A stretch of DNA of 55,807 bases from NCBI GenBank assembly GCA_903928895.1, contig CAIYSR010000106.1, positions 1 to 55,807 of the forward strand. Reading direction: 5' to 3'. This DNA comes from an uncultured Rhodospirillales bacterium. GTDB taxonomy: Bacteria > Pseudomonadota > Alphaproteobacteria > Acetobacterales > Acetobacteraceae. The notes under the pieces were generated by a model that saw only the letters and a program-made list of their open reading frames with translations, ran no database searches and was not told the origin of the DNA. Positions 17,797 to 26,299 of the stretch are shown here, one piece after another. Every line of letters begins with the position of its first letter. The stretch's first letter is position 1. A program made the translations under genes and the position numbers.

Positions 17797-18567
17797 ATGT
17801 TGATCGATTCGCACTGCCATCTCGACTATTTCCAGGGCGACGATCGCGCCGGCGTGCTGGCGCGGGCGATGGCGGCCGGGGTGGGCGAGATGGTGACCAT
17901 CGGGACCCGGCTCACCGAGTCCGCCGTCGTGCGGGGGATTGCCGAGGCGAATCCGCTGGTGTGGTGCACCGTGGGGGTGCATCCACACAACGCAGCGGAG
18001 CATCCGGTGCCGACACCGGAAGCGATCGCGGCGGAGGCGGATCATCCCAAGGTGATCGGCATCGGGGAAAGCGGGCTCGACTACTTCTATGACAAGGCGC
18101 CGCGGGATGTGCAGCGGGAGAGTTTCCGCGCCCATATCCGCGCCGCGCGGCTGGCCGGGTTGCCGCTGGCGATCCATGCGCGGGATGCGGATGACGATAT
18201 CGCCGGCATCCTGCGCGAGGAGTATGCGCAGGGGGCGTTCGACTTCCTGCTGCATTGTTTTTCTTCGACCCGGAGTCTGTGCGAGGCGGCGCTCGGGCTG
18301 GGCGGGTATGTCAGCTTTTCCGGCATTTTGACCTTTCCAAAATCCCAGGAAATCAGGGACATCGCGCGGGATGTTCCCAGGGAGCGGCTGCTGGTGGAGA
18401 CGGATTCGCCGTATCTCGCGCCGGTGCCGTTCCGGGGTAAGCGCAATGAACCCGGGTATGTCGGCCATACCGCGCGGGTGCTCGGCGAGATCCATGGGCT
18501 TGATCCGGAGGGGATCGCGGCGCTGACGACCGCGAATTTCCGGCGGCTGTTCCCGAAGACCGCCTGA
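17797..18567 (+). CDS. tatD: TatD-family metal-dependent DNase/hydrolase
   Basis: TIM-barrel amidohydrolase of the TatD/YcfH group (3'-5' DNase activity known in characterised members). It has 256 residues. Metal ligands are the DSHCHLD histidines (3-9), the Glu of GIGESGLDYFY (about 90), the His of AIHARDADDD, HCFSS and the Asp of ETDSPYL. It starts seven bases after metG. Its stop overlaps the next start (TGATG). Confidence 0.93.
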   Translation: MLIDSHCHLDYFQGDDRAGVLARAMAAGVGEMVTIGTRLTESAVVRGIAEANPLVWCTVGVHPHNAAEHPVPTPEAIAAEADHPKVIGIGESGLDYFYDKAPRDVQRESFRAHIRAARLAGLPLAIHARDADDDIAGILREEYAQGAFDFLLHCFSSTRSLCEAALGLGGYVSFSGILTFPKSQEIRDIARDVPRERLLVETDSPYLAPVPFRGKRNEPGYVGHTARVLGEIHGLDPEGIAALTTANFRRLFPKTA

Positions 18568-19358
18568 TGCGCGTCACCCTGCTCGGCACCGGCGGCTCGG
18601 CAGGGGTGCCGATGATCGGGGGCGCCGATGGTGCCGGCGAGTGGGGGGTGTGCGATCCGACCGAGCCGCGCAATGTGCGGAGCCGGTCCAGCATCGCGAT
18701 CGACGACGGGGCAGGGGGGGTGTTGCTGGTCGATACCTCGCCGGATATGCGGACCCAGCTGCTGCGGGCGCGGATCGGGCGGGTCGAGGCGATACTTTAT
18801 ACGCATGCGCATGCGGACCACGTGACCGGGCTCGACGATGTGCGGCTGCTCAACCGCAGCGCCGGGCGGCCGGTGGATGCGTTCGGGACCCAGGCGACGC
18901 TGGACGAACTGGTCGCCCGCTTCGGCTACGCGTTCCGGCCCTGGCAGCCCCCGCATTTCTTTCGCCCGGTGCTGGTGCCGCGCGTGGTGGCGAGCGATGC
19001 AACCCTGGCGGTGGGCGGGCTTTCGGTGCGGCTGTTCGAGCAGGATCATGGCTACACGCGCTCGCTCGGGCTGCGGATCGGCGGGTTCGGCTATTCGACC
19101 GATGCGGTCGGGCTCGACGCGGCGGCGTTCGCGGCGCTGCAAGGGGTGGATACCTGGGTGGTCGGCTGTTTCCAGCGCGAGGTCCACACCACCCATGCCT
19201 GGCTCGACCGGGTGCTGGAATGGGTCGCGCGGGTGCGGCCGCGCCGCACGGTGCTGACCCATATGGGGGTCGACATGGATTGGGACTGGCTGTGCGCCCA
19301 TCTGCCCGCGGGGATCGAGCCGGGATTCGACGGGATGGTGCTCGACATCGCCGGCTGA
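18567..19358 (+). CDS. MBL-fold metal-dependent hydrolase, PhnP-like
   Basis: Metallo-beta-lactamase-fold hydrolase. It has 263 residues. The zinc motif THAHADH is at 79-85 with His80, His82, Asp84 and His85; FEQDHGY and LTHMG supply later ligands. LLGTGGSAGVPMIGG at the N-terminus and the loop GVCDPTEPRNVRSRSS resemble PhnP (cyclic phosphodiesterase), though two cysteines of PhnP's extra zinc site are not all present. No phn genes are nearby. In alphaproteobacteria a gene of this type commonly follows tatD. Substrate unknown. Confidence 0.88.
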   Translation: MRVTLLGTGGSAGVPMIGGADGAGEWGVCDPTEPRNVRSRSSIAIDDGAGGVLLVDTSPDMRTQLLRARIGRVEAILYTHAHADHVTGLDDVRLLNRSAGRPVDAFGTQATLDELVARFGYAFRPWQPPHFFRPVLVPRVVASDATLAVGGLSVRLFEQDHGYTRSLGLRIGGFGYSTDAVGLDAAAFAALQGVDTWVVGCFQREVHTTHAWLDRVLEWVARVRPRRTVLTHMGVDMDWDWLCAHLPAGIEPGFDGMVLDIAG

Positions 19359-19393
19359 AGCCTGCGAGCATGGCGCCAGGAGGGCCCCGCGCC

Positions 19394-21331
19394 ATGGACC
19401 AGGTCACGACTTCGCTGCACCCGCTCGATCCGCTGTCGATGACGGAGATGGCCGAGGTCGGAGGCCTGGTGCGGGCCCATCGCGGGTTCAGCGACACGAT
19501 GCGGTTCACTGCGACGGAGTTGCGCGAGCCGGCGAAACCGGTGGTGCTGGCGTGGCGGCCGGGGCAGGCGGTGGTGCGGGCGGCGCGCTCGGTGCTGCTC
19601 GATACCGCAACGGGGGACGTGATCGAGGTGGTGGTCGATCTCAATGCCGGGGTGGTGGCGTCGTGGGAGCGGATGCTGGGGGAGGGGCAGCCGGGGATCA
19701 TCTACGACGAGTTTCTGCGGGTGGGGGAGATCGTGAAGTCCGATCCGGCCTGGTGCGCGGCGGTGCTGCGGCGGGGGCTGGTGGAGGCGGATTTGGCCCT
19801 GGTGCAGGTGGACCCGTTTTCGGCGGGGAATTTCGGCTATCCGGAGGAGCTGGGCAGGCGGCTGGTGCGCGCGGTGGCATATTGGCGCGGGGATATGGCG
19901 GATAACGGCTATGCGCACCCGATCGAGGGGGTGGTGGCGGTGGTGGATTTGATTGCCAACCGGATTCTGACGCTGGTGGATGATCCGGTGGCGATTCCGG
20001 TGCCGCGGAAGAAGCGGAATTATGGGCGGGCGGATTTGCCGCCGCCGCGGACGGATTTGAAGCCGTTGTCGATCGTGCAGCCGGAGGGGCCGAGTTTCGC
20101 GACCGACGGGTGGGAGGTGCGGTGGCAGAACTGGCGGTTCCGGGTGGGGTTCACGCCGCGCGAGGGGCTGGTGCTGCACCAGCTCGGGGTGTCCGGCCGG
20201 CCGGTGATTTATCGGGCGAGCGTGACGGAGATGGTGGTGCCGTATGCCGATCCGACCACCAATCACTACTGGAAGAATGCCTTCGATGCGGGCGAGTATG
20301 GGCTGGGGAAGCTGGCGAATTCGCTGGAACTTGGATGCGATTGCAAGGGGTTGATCCGCTATTTTGATGTTCCGTCTTTGGATGACAACGGCGTGCCGGA
20401 ATTGATGAAGAATGCTGTGTGCATGCATGAGGAAGACTATGGAATCCTCTGGAAACACTATGAAATGCGCAATGGTATCCGGGAGGTTCGGCGATCCCGG
20501 CGACTGGTGATCAGTTTCTTCGCGACGGTGGGGAACTACGATTACGGGTTCTATTGGTACCTATATCAGGACGGGACGATCCAGCTTGAGGGGAAGTTGA
20601 CCGGGATCATCCAGACCGCGGCGGTGGCGCCGGGGGCGGCTTATCCGTGGGGCGGCATGGTGGATGCGGGGTTGGGCGGGCCGACGCATCAGCATTTCTT
20701 CAATGCTCGGCTGCATATGGCGGTGGATGGCGAGGGCAACACGGTGAGCGAGCACGAGTTCGTGCCGCGGGCCTGGGGGGCGGACAATCCGCATGGCAAT
20801 GCGTTCGATGTGACGAGCCGGGTGCTGGGCCGCGAGCGCGATGCGGCGCGGGAGGCGGATGGGCGGACCGGGCGGTATTGGAAGATCAGCAATCCGAACC
20901 GGGTGAACAGCGTGGGCAATGCGCCGGCCTACAAGCTGGTGGTGACGGCGAGTCCGTTGCTGCTGGCGCAGGAAGGCAGCTCGGTGCGGGCGCGGGCTGG
21001 GTTCGCGACCAAGCATGTGTGGGTGACGCGCTACGATCCGGCGGAGCGGTTTGCCGCCGGCGAGTATCCGAACCAGCATCCGGGCGGCGATGGGTTGCCG
21101 AAATTCGTGGCGGCGAACCGAGTGATCGAGAACAGCGATGTCGTGGTGTGGCACACGTTCGGCCATACGCATGTCTGCAAGCCAGAGGATTTTCCGATCA
21201 TGCCGGTGGAGTATGTGGGGTTCATGCTGAAGCCCAACGGGTTCTTCGAGGCGAACCCGGCGTTGGATTTGCCGGATGATGGCGGGCATAGCGCGCTGGA
21301 TGGCGGGGCGCCGGCGTGCTGTTGTGGCTGA
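19394..21331 (+). CDS. Copper amine oxidase (TPQ-containing primary amine oxidase)
   Basis: Oxidises primary amines to aldehydes with release of NH3 and H2O2. It has 645 residues. Key residues line up with the Arthrobacter enzyme: Tyr382 in VGNYDYG (precursor of the topaquinone cofactor), catalytic Asp298 in FDAGEYG, copper ligands His432 and His434 in HQHFFNARL, and the third His in WHTFGHTHV near 595. The two N-terminal substrate-entry domains (about 10-200) are present. There is no signal peptide, so it is cytoplasmic and resembles the histamine/phenethylamine oxidase group. The chain ends in a CCC run. ATG 19394 is used; an ATG eight codons upstream is possible. No aldehyde dehydrogenase is adjacent. 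Confidence 0.94.
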   Translation: MDQVTTSLHPLDPLSMTEMAEVGGLVRAHRGFSDTMRFTATELREPAKPVVLAWRPGQAVVRAARSVLLDTATGDVIEVVVDLNAGVVASWERMLGEGQPGIIYDEFLRVGEIVKSDPAWCAAVLRRGLVEADLALVQVDPFSAGNFGYPEELGRRLVRAVAYWRGDMADNGYAHPIEGVVAVVDLIANRILTLVDDPVAIPVPRKKRNYGRADLPPPRTDLKPLSIVQPEGPSFATDGWEVRWQNWRFRVGFTPREGLVLHQLGVSGRPVIYRASVTEMVVPYADPTTNHYWKNAFDAGEYGLGKLANSLELGCDCKGLIRYFDVPSLDDNGVPELMKNAVCMHEEDYGILWKHYEMRNGIREVRRSRRLVISFFATVGNYDYGFYWYLYQDGTIQLEGKLTGIIQTAAVAPGAAYPWGGMVDAGLGGPTHQHFFNARLHMAVDGEGNTVSEHEFVPRAWGADNPHGNAFDVTSRVLGRERDAAREADGRTGRYWKISNPNRVNSVGNAPAYKLVVTASPLLLAQEGSSVRARAGFATKHVWVTRYDPAERFAAGEYPNQHPGGDGLPKFVAANRVIENSDVVVWHTFGHTHVCKPEDFPIMPVEYVGFMLKPNGFFEANPALDLPDDGGHSALDGGAPACCCG

Positions 21332-21639
21332 TTTGGCCTGGGTCTGTTTTTTCCATAATATTCCTTCTGCGATAGTTGGATGAGAATGGTGTGGGTTGGC
21401 TCTGGCGCAGCGTTGCGTCACGGCGCCCGCTTCGGTCCACGCGCGTCCCTCACCCGGCGCTCCAATTCGGCCCGGTCCACGGCCGTCAGCTTGCTCCGAA
21501 CCGGTCCGGCAAACCCTGGCACTTTTGCCGGATTGCTGTTTCGCGGCAGAAACTTGGGACATCCGTAGGAGTTATGTCCGTGCGGGGGCGCCTGTAAATA
21601 TCGCACCCCTCCGCAGCTTCGAAAGCGGAAGACCTGCAC
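21332..21639. other. Non-coding stretch between amine oxidase and ATP-grasp genes
   Basis: 308 bases without a convincing gene. A short minus-strand stretch (about 21420-21560) could encode LTAVDRAELERRVRDARG, which faintly resembles the start of some transposases, but it has no start, no continuation and no family I can name. It may be a decayed fragment. A promoter for the ATP-grasp gene should lie in the right-hand part; none is clear. Confidence 0.4.
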
Positions 21640-22998
21640 ATGACGCGCTTGCCGAAGAAACCTGTTGTCCTGCTGGCCTCGACCTGTTGGTGGGACTGGG
21701 TTCCGGTGCTCGCGCTGGGACTCGCCGAGGCGGGATGTGACGTGTCCGCCATCCATCCGGATCGCGGCCATGGGCTGGAGGCGGTGGACGCGATCAAGCA
21801 GAGGTTTGTCTATCGGCCTGACAATCCGATGCAGGCGCTGCGCGAGGCGATCGGCCGGGTGCGGCCGGACCTCATCGTGCCGTGCGATGACCGGGCTGTT
21901 CTGCACTTGCAGCACCTGCACGCGCTGGAGGACGTGGCCGGCCCCGCAGGTGCAAGCGGGGATCGGCCGCGGAGCGAACTGGCGGCGTTGATCGAGCTGT
22001 CACTGGGGGATGCCGCCGGCTTTGGGACGGCGCAATCGCGCCACAAGCTGATCTGTTTGGCCCGTGCGATGGGCATTGCAGCGCCGGCGACCGGTGAGCT
22101 GCGCACTGCGCCGGATGTCGATGCGTGGATGGCAACCCATGGCCTGCCCGCGGTGTTCAAGATCGACGGAAGCTGGGGCGGCGATGGCGTGATCGTCGTG
22201 CGCACGCGGCAAGCGGCACATGCGGCGTTTGCGCACCTGTCGCGTCCGTGCAGCCTGTGGTTCGCGGTGGAGCGGGCCTTCGTCAACCGGGACAAATATT
22301 GGCTGGCGGAGTGGCGGAACCGGCCGGCGCGGCGGGTCAGCGCGCAAAGCTATATCGAGGGACGCCCGGCGAATGCGGCTGTGTTCTGCTGGAAGGGACA
22401 GGTTCTCGCCGGGATTTCGATGGAGGTGCTGCAGACCCGCTATCGCAATGGCCCGGCGACGATCGTGAAACAGGTGGATCGGCCGGAGATGCTGGAGGCG
22501 GCCCGGACTCTGGCGGCCGGGATGGGGATGTCGGGATTTTTCGGGCTGGATTTCGTGATCGAGGCGCGCAGCGAGGTGGCGCAACTGATCGAGATGAATG
22601 CACGGCCGACGCCCTCGTGTCATCTGCGGCTCGGCCCTGGTCGCGACCTGGTCGGCGCGCTGGTGGCGCAACTCTCGGGCCAGGCGGTGGCGCCGCGCTG
22701 CATCACGCAGGCCGAGGTGATCGCCTATTTCCCGGATGCCGGACAGGCAAAGGCAGGTTCCCGGGACGGCGCGGCGATTCCAGCGGGGGCATATCGCGAT
22801 GTTCCAAGCGCGGCGCCGGCGCTGGTTGCGGAACTGCTGCGTCGGCCCTGGCCGACGCGCGGCCTGGTGGCACGCGGGTTCCTGTTCATGTCGTGTTTTT
22901 TCCGATGGGAGGGGGCGCCGAGCCGGTGGGCGACATGGTGGCTGTCACTGCGCGACTGGGGTCGGACGGCGGGCACCTCGCGAGGACGCAGACGGTGA
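21640..22998 (+). CDS. ATP-grasp ligase of unknown substrate
   Basis: ATP-grasp fold ligase, a family joining a carboxylate to an amine or thiol via an acyl-phosphate. It has 452 residues. Residues 8-110 form the preATP-grasp domain (VVLLASTCWWDWVPVLALG; IVPCDDRAVLHLQ). The central domain begins at SRHKLICLARAMGIAAP. AVFKIDGSWGGDGVIVV holds the ATP-binding Lys and glycine-rich loop. FFGLDFVIEA and LIEMNARPTPSCHL supply the Mg-binding Glu and Asn. The last 80 residues are not recognised. It resembles CarB-like or peptide-ligase ATP-grasp proteins, without the partners of carbamoyl-phosphate synthase. It is 141 bases upstream of a flavoprotein on the same strand, probably its functional partner. 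Codon use is less G-biased than the genes to its left. Confidence 0.85.
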   Translation: MTRLPKKPVVLLASTCWWDWVPVLALGLAEAGCDVSAIHPDRGHGLEAVDAIKQRFVYRPDNPMQALREAIGRVRPDLIVPCDDRAVLHLQHLHALEDVAGPAGASGDRPRSELAALIELSLGDAAGFGTAQSRHKLICLARAMGIAAPATGELRTAPDVDAWMATHGLPAVFKIDGSWGGDGVIVVRTRQAAHAAFAHLSRPCSLWFAVERAFVNRDKYWLAEWRNRPARRVSAQSYIEGRPANAAVFCWKGQVLAGISMEVLQTRYRNGPATIVKQVDRPEMLEAARTLAAGMGMSGFFGLDFVIEARSEVAQLIEMNARPTPSCHLRLGPGRDLVGALVAQLSGQAVAPRCITQAEVIAYFPDAGQAKAGSRDGAAIPAGAYRDVPSAAPALVAELLRRPWPTRGLVARGFLFMSCFFRWEGAPSRWATWWLSLRDWGRTAGTSRGRRR

Positions 22999-23139
22999 GT
23001 CACGTCCAGCGCCCCAATCGCGGTTGAAATCGTCCATCTTTATTCACGATTTGAAAATTCCCCCACATTCCTTGCGCGCCGTTCGACCACGCAGGCTTCC
23101 GGTGTGGTCCGCGTGCGCGCCTGAACAGGTGAAACAGCA

Positions 23140-24324
23140 ATGGCCCATACGAATATCGTCATCGTCGGAGCCGGGCCATACGGCCTCGCCATCGCGGCGC
23201 ATCTCCACGCCAGGCGCGTACCGTTCCGCATCTTCGGTTCGCCGATGCTCAGCTGGTCCGCGCACACGCCGAAGGGGATGCACCTGAAATCCGAGGGTTT
23301 CGCCTCCAATCTCTATGCGCCCGGCGATGCCTTTCCGCTGTCCCGCTACTGCGCGGACCACGCCATCCCCTACGCCGATGTCGGATTGCCCGTCAGCGCC
23401 GAGACCTTTGTCGAGTATGGGCTGGACTTCCAGCGACGCTACGTGCCGAATCTGGAAGATCGACAACTCGTCGCGCTCGCGCAGTCCGGCGCGGCGTTCG
23501 ACCTCGCGTTCGACGATGGCGAGCGGCTGACCGCCGAGACCGTCGTGCTCGCCACCGGGCTGGGTGCCCATGCCAGGATGCCGGCAGAATTGGCGGGATT
23601 GCCACGCGACAGGGTCTCGCATAGTTGGCAGTGCGGCGGCCTCGACCAGCACGCCGGCAGGCAGGTCGTCGTCATCGGATCCGGCGCATCGGCACTGGAT
23701 TGCGCGGCGACCCTGTTGCAGGGCAACGCGGAGGTCTCGGTGCTGACCCGCAGCGACGTGATCAATTTCCATTCCCCGCCCGCCGATGGCCGGCGTTCCC
23801 TGCGTGAGATGCTGTTCTGGCCGCGCACCGGACTTGGGCCGGGATGGGCTTCCATGGCCAGTTGCAAGGGGCCGCGCCTGATCCACGCGCTGCCGGAACG
23901 CACCCGGCATGATTTCGTCCGCCGCCATCTCGGCCCCGCGCCGTGCTGGTTCGTCCGTGATCAGGTCGTCGGCCATGCAAGTCTTCACACCGGTGTCAGT
24001 CTGGCAGGCGCCGAGATGGCCGGTGGGCGCGTTCAACTGCATAGCACGCGGGCGACAGGCGAAGCCGTGGTGCTCCATGCCGACCATGTCCTCGCGGCCA
24101 CGGGCTTCGAGGTTGACCTGCGCAACCTGGCGTTTCTCTCGCCGGGCCTGCTCGGCAGGCTGCGTATGGAGGACCACAAGCCGGCGCTGTCGTCGAATTT
24201 CGAAAGCTCGGTTCGCGGGCTGCACTTCGCGGGGCCGGCGTCGGCCGCCAGTTTCGGGCCTCTGCTCCGCTTCGCCTATGGCGCCCGATTCGCCGCCCGA
24301 CGCATCGCCCGCCACCTCGCGTGA
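23140..24324 (+). CDS. FAD-dependent, NAD(P)-binding oxidoreductase (flavin monooxygenase-like)
   Basis: Two-dinucleotide-fold flavoprotein, 394 residues. The FAD motif VGAGPYGLA is at 9-17 and the second Rossmann motif VVVIGSGASALDCA at 176-189 should bind NAD(P)H. LATG motifs occur near 138 and 355. SRYCADHAIPY and FHSPPADGRRS resemble N-hydroxylating monooxygenases and FMO-like proteins. The N-terminus has no signal peptide. The coding strand is C-rich at third positions while the surrounding top strand is G-rich, so the gene stands out compositionally. It probably acts with the ATP-grasp enzyme upstream on a small amino acid-derived metabolite; the reaction is unknown. Confidence 0.85.
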   Translation: MAHTNIVIVGAGPYGLAIAAHLHARRVPFRIFGSPMLSWSAHTPKGMHLKSEGFASNLYAPGDAFPLSRYCADHAIPYADVGLPVSAETFVEYGLDFQRRYVPNLEDRQLVALAQSGAAFDLAFDDGERLTAETVVLATGLGAHARMPAELAGLPRDRVSHSWQCGGLDQHAGRQVVVIGSGASALDCAATLLQGNAEVSVLTRSDVINFHSPPADGRRSLREMLFWPRTGLGPGWASMASCKGPRLIHALPERTRHDFVRRHLGPAPCWFVRDQVVGHASLHTGVSLAGAEMAGGRVQLHSTRATGEAVVLHADHVLAATGFEVDLRNLAFLSPGLLGRLRMEDHKPALSSNFESSVRGLHFAGPASAASFGPLLRFAYGARFAARRIARHLA

Positions 24325-24340
24325 CTGCCTCCCCAAGCGG

Positions 24341-24378
24341 CAAAGTTTTTGGTTCTTTTTTTCAAAAAAGAACCGCTT
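24341..24378. repeat. AT-rich hairpin repeat, single copy
   Basis: AAAGTTTTTGGTTC with a GGTTCTTTTTT/AAAAAAGAACC hairpin, between the convergent flavoprotein and phosphatase-GST genes. It is well placed to end transcription from both sides. Confidence 0.85.
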
Positions 24379-24384
24379 CCTTCC

Positions 24385-25446
24385 TCAGTTCGTCAGCCCC
24401 TCCGCCGAAAGCGTCGCCTGCACCGCCGGCCGGGCCATGACGAGGCGGAAATGGGCGCCAACGTTCGGCAGTGCCGTGGCCGGGTTCGGGTGCTTCGCGG
24501 TCCAGCCGGTGAGCATGGCGAGGAACAGGTCGGCCGCGGAGAAGCGGTCGCCGAGGAGGTAGGGCCCCTGCCCTAGCGCCACGTCGATCCGGGCAAAGAT
24601 GGTGTCGATGCGACGCAGCGCGGTGGCTTTGACGTCGGGCACCGCGACCGGGTCGGTGACGTGGCGGTCGGGGTAGGCGCGGATCAGGATTTCGGGCTGC
24701 GGCGTGTTGGTGAGGTGGATCATCCATTGGTAGAAGCGCGCGCGCTCGGGGGTGCCAAGCGGGGGTGCCAGGCCGCATTCGGGGTGGCGATCGAGCAGAT
24801 GGAGGGCGATGGCAGCGGTTTCGCTCAGGACCAGGTCGTCGTCGACGAGGACGGGGATGGTGCCGTTGGGATTGAGGCGGAGGTAGTCGGGGCTGCGCTG
24901 GGCATTTTGTTTGCGGTCGACCAGGCGGAGTTCGAAGGGGATGCCGAGTTCGCGCAGCAGCATGTGGGGGAAGGTGCTGGCGTTGTCGGGGTAGTAGTAG
25001 AGGGCGACCGGAGGGGGCGTGGTATTGGTGCGGGCGCGGTAGGCGGACCAGACGGCGCCGGGGTCGAGGGCCGCGATGCTGGCGGCCTGGGCGTCGGTTT
25101 CGACGGCGGTGGAGAGGTAGTGGTGCCGGGTCCAGGCGATCGGGCCGGCGTGGCCGGCGAGTTTGGCCAGGGCAGCGATGAAGGTGCCGGTGCGGCCGAT
25201 GCCGGCTTTGCAGCCGATGTAGATGGGGGCTTCGGGGAGGGCGAGGAGGGCCGCCAGGGTGTCGTGGAGTTGGGGCTGTGTGGGGGCGGTGAAATCGGGG
25301 AGGTCGAGCGTGATGGTGGCGTTGGGGCGGTTGGGGTTCTCGGGGTCGAGGCAGAGGCCGATCCCCTGCCCTGTCCAGGTGGCGAAAGGACCGCCGACGA
25401 TGCGGCGGTCCTTGCCCATGAGGTTGAGGGTTACGGCGCCGTTCAA
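24385..25446 (-). CDS. Tyrosine-phosphatase domain fused to glutathione S-transferase
   Basis: A single frame of 353 residues with two unrelated domains. Residues 1-140 are a small dual-specificity/tyrosine phosphatase-like domain, with the CX5R active-site loop CKAGIGRTG at 79-87 (Cys79, Arg85) and a candidate general acid in LDLPDF (48-52). Residues 147-353 are a complete cytosolic GST: a thioredoxin-fold part (VALYYYPDNASTFPHM, candidate catalytic Ser157; the cis-Pro in GTIPVL; SET at 208-210 for the glutathione gamma-Glu) and an all-helical part with GPYLLGDRFSAADLFLA. Either TTG at 25446 or ATG at 25419 could start it; neither has a clear ribosome site. No stop or frame change separates the domains. 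Its partner proteins are unknown. Confidence 0.88.
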   Translation of the reverse strand: MNGAVTLNLMGKDRRIVGGPFATWTGQGIGLCLDPENPNRPNATITLDLPDFTAPTQPQLHDTLAALLALPEAPIYIGCKAGIGRTGTFIAALAKLAGHAGPIAWTRHHYLSTAVETDAQAASIAALDPGAVWSAYRARTNTTPPPVALYYYPDNASTFPHMLLRELGIPFELRLVDRKQNAQRSPDYLRLNPNGTIPVLVDDDLVLSETAAIALHLLDRHPECGLAPPLGTPERARFYQWMIHLTNTPQPEILIRAYPDRHVTDPVAVPDVKATALRRIDTIFARIDVALGQGPYLLGDRFSAADLFLAMLTGWTAKHPNPATALPNVGAHFRLVMARPAVQATLSAEGLTN

Positions 25447-25466
25447 CGGTCGGCCCCGAAGAAGAA

Positions 25467-25552
25467 CGGATGAAGTTTTTTTGTTTCTTTTTTTTCAAAA
25501 AAAGAAAGCGCTTCTTTTTTGAAAAAAAGAAACAAAAAACTTTTATCCATTA
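25467..25552. repeat. AT-rich hairpin repeat, mirror-image pair
   Basis: Two units back to back around AAAGCGCTTC, flanked by GATGAAGTTTTTTTG on the left and CAAAAAACTTTTATCC on the right. It forms an almost perfect palindrome of about 86 bases between livF and the phosphatase-GST gene, both on the minus strand. It could terminate the liv operon. Confidence 0.9.
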
Positions 25553-25558
25553 AGGGGT

Positions 25559-26299
25559 TTACTCTGCGTCGACTTTCATTTCGCCGAGGTAGGCTTCGCG
25601 GATCAGGGGGTTCGCCTCGAGTTCCCTTGCGTTGCCTTCCAGCACCACCACGCCGGTCTGCAGGACATAGCCGCGATGGGCGATCGAGAGGGCCATCGAG
25701 GCGTTCTGCTCCACCATGAAGATGGTGGTGCCCTGCTTGTTGATCTGGGTGATGATGTCGAACACGGTCTCGACGAAGAGCGGCGACAGACCCATCGAGG
25801 GCTCGTCCATGCAGAGCAGGCGCGGGCGGGCCATCAGCGCGCGGCCGATGGCGACCATCTGCTGCTCGCCGCCCGAGAGGGTGCCGGCGATCTGGTTGCG
25901 GCGCTCCTTCACCCGCGGGAACAGGCTGTAGACGCGATCGAGGTCCTCGTCGAAATCGGGGCCGCGCTTGCGCGTATAGGCGCCCATTTCGAGGTTCTCG
26001 AACACCGTCATGCGGGGGAACAGGCGTCGCGCCTCCAGCACCGGGGCGATGCCGCGCATCACGCGTTGCGCCGGGGAGAGACCGTCGATCTTCTCGCCGT
26101 CGAAGGTGACGCTGCCGGTGGTCGGCTTCACCACGCCCATGATGGTCTTCATGGTGGTGGACTTGCCGCAGGCGTTACCGCCGAGCAGCGCGATGATCTC
26201 GCCGCGCTGGATCTGATAGCTGACGTTCTTCAGGGCGTGCAGATCACCGTAGTAGGTGTTGACCCCGGCGAAATCGAGCAGGATGTCAGGTTCAGCCAT
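25559..26299 (-). CDS. livF: Branched-chain amino acid-type ABC importer ATPase LivF (system 1)
   Basis: Cytoplasmic ATPase of a HAAT-family importer, 246 residues. The Walker A is GGNACGKST, with Cys where Gly/Ser is usual but the Lys-Ser-Thr intact. The signature is LSGGEQQM, and Walker B is LLCMDEPSMGLSP. The family-typical ending EANPLIREAYLGE is present. Its start overlaps the LivM-LivG gene by eight bases, so it is the last gene of the livK-H-MG-F operon. It ends just before the double AT-rich repeat. Confidence 0.94.
   Translation of the reverse strand: MAEPDILLDFAGVNTYYGDLHALKNVSYQIQRGEIIALLGGNACGKSTTMKTIMGVVKPTTGSVTFDGEKIDGLSPAQRVMRGIAPVLEARRLFPRMTVFENLEMGAYTRKRGPDFDEDLDRVYSLFPRVKERRNQIAGTLSGGEQQMVAIGRALMARPRLLCMDEPSMGLSPLFVETVFDIITQINKQGTTIFMVEQNASMALSIAHRGYVLQTGVVVLEGNARELEANPLIREAYLGEMKVDAE

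Noticed and set aside
21420-21560. Possible transposase remnant on the minus strand
   Set aside because: One short similarity to a transposase start, no inverted ends, no continuation; too weak to call an insertion sequence.
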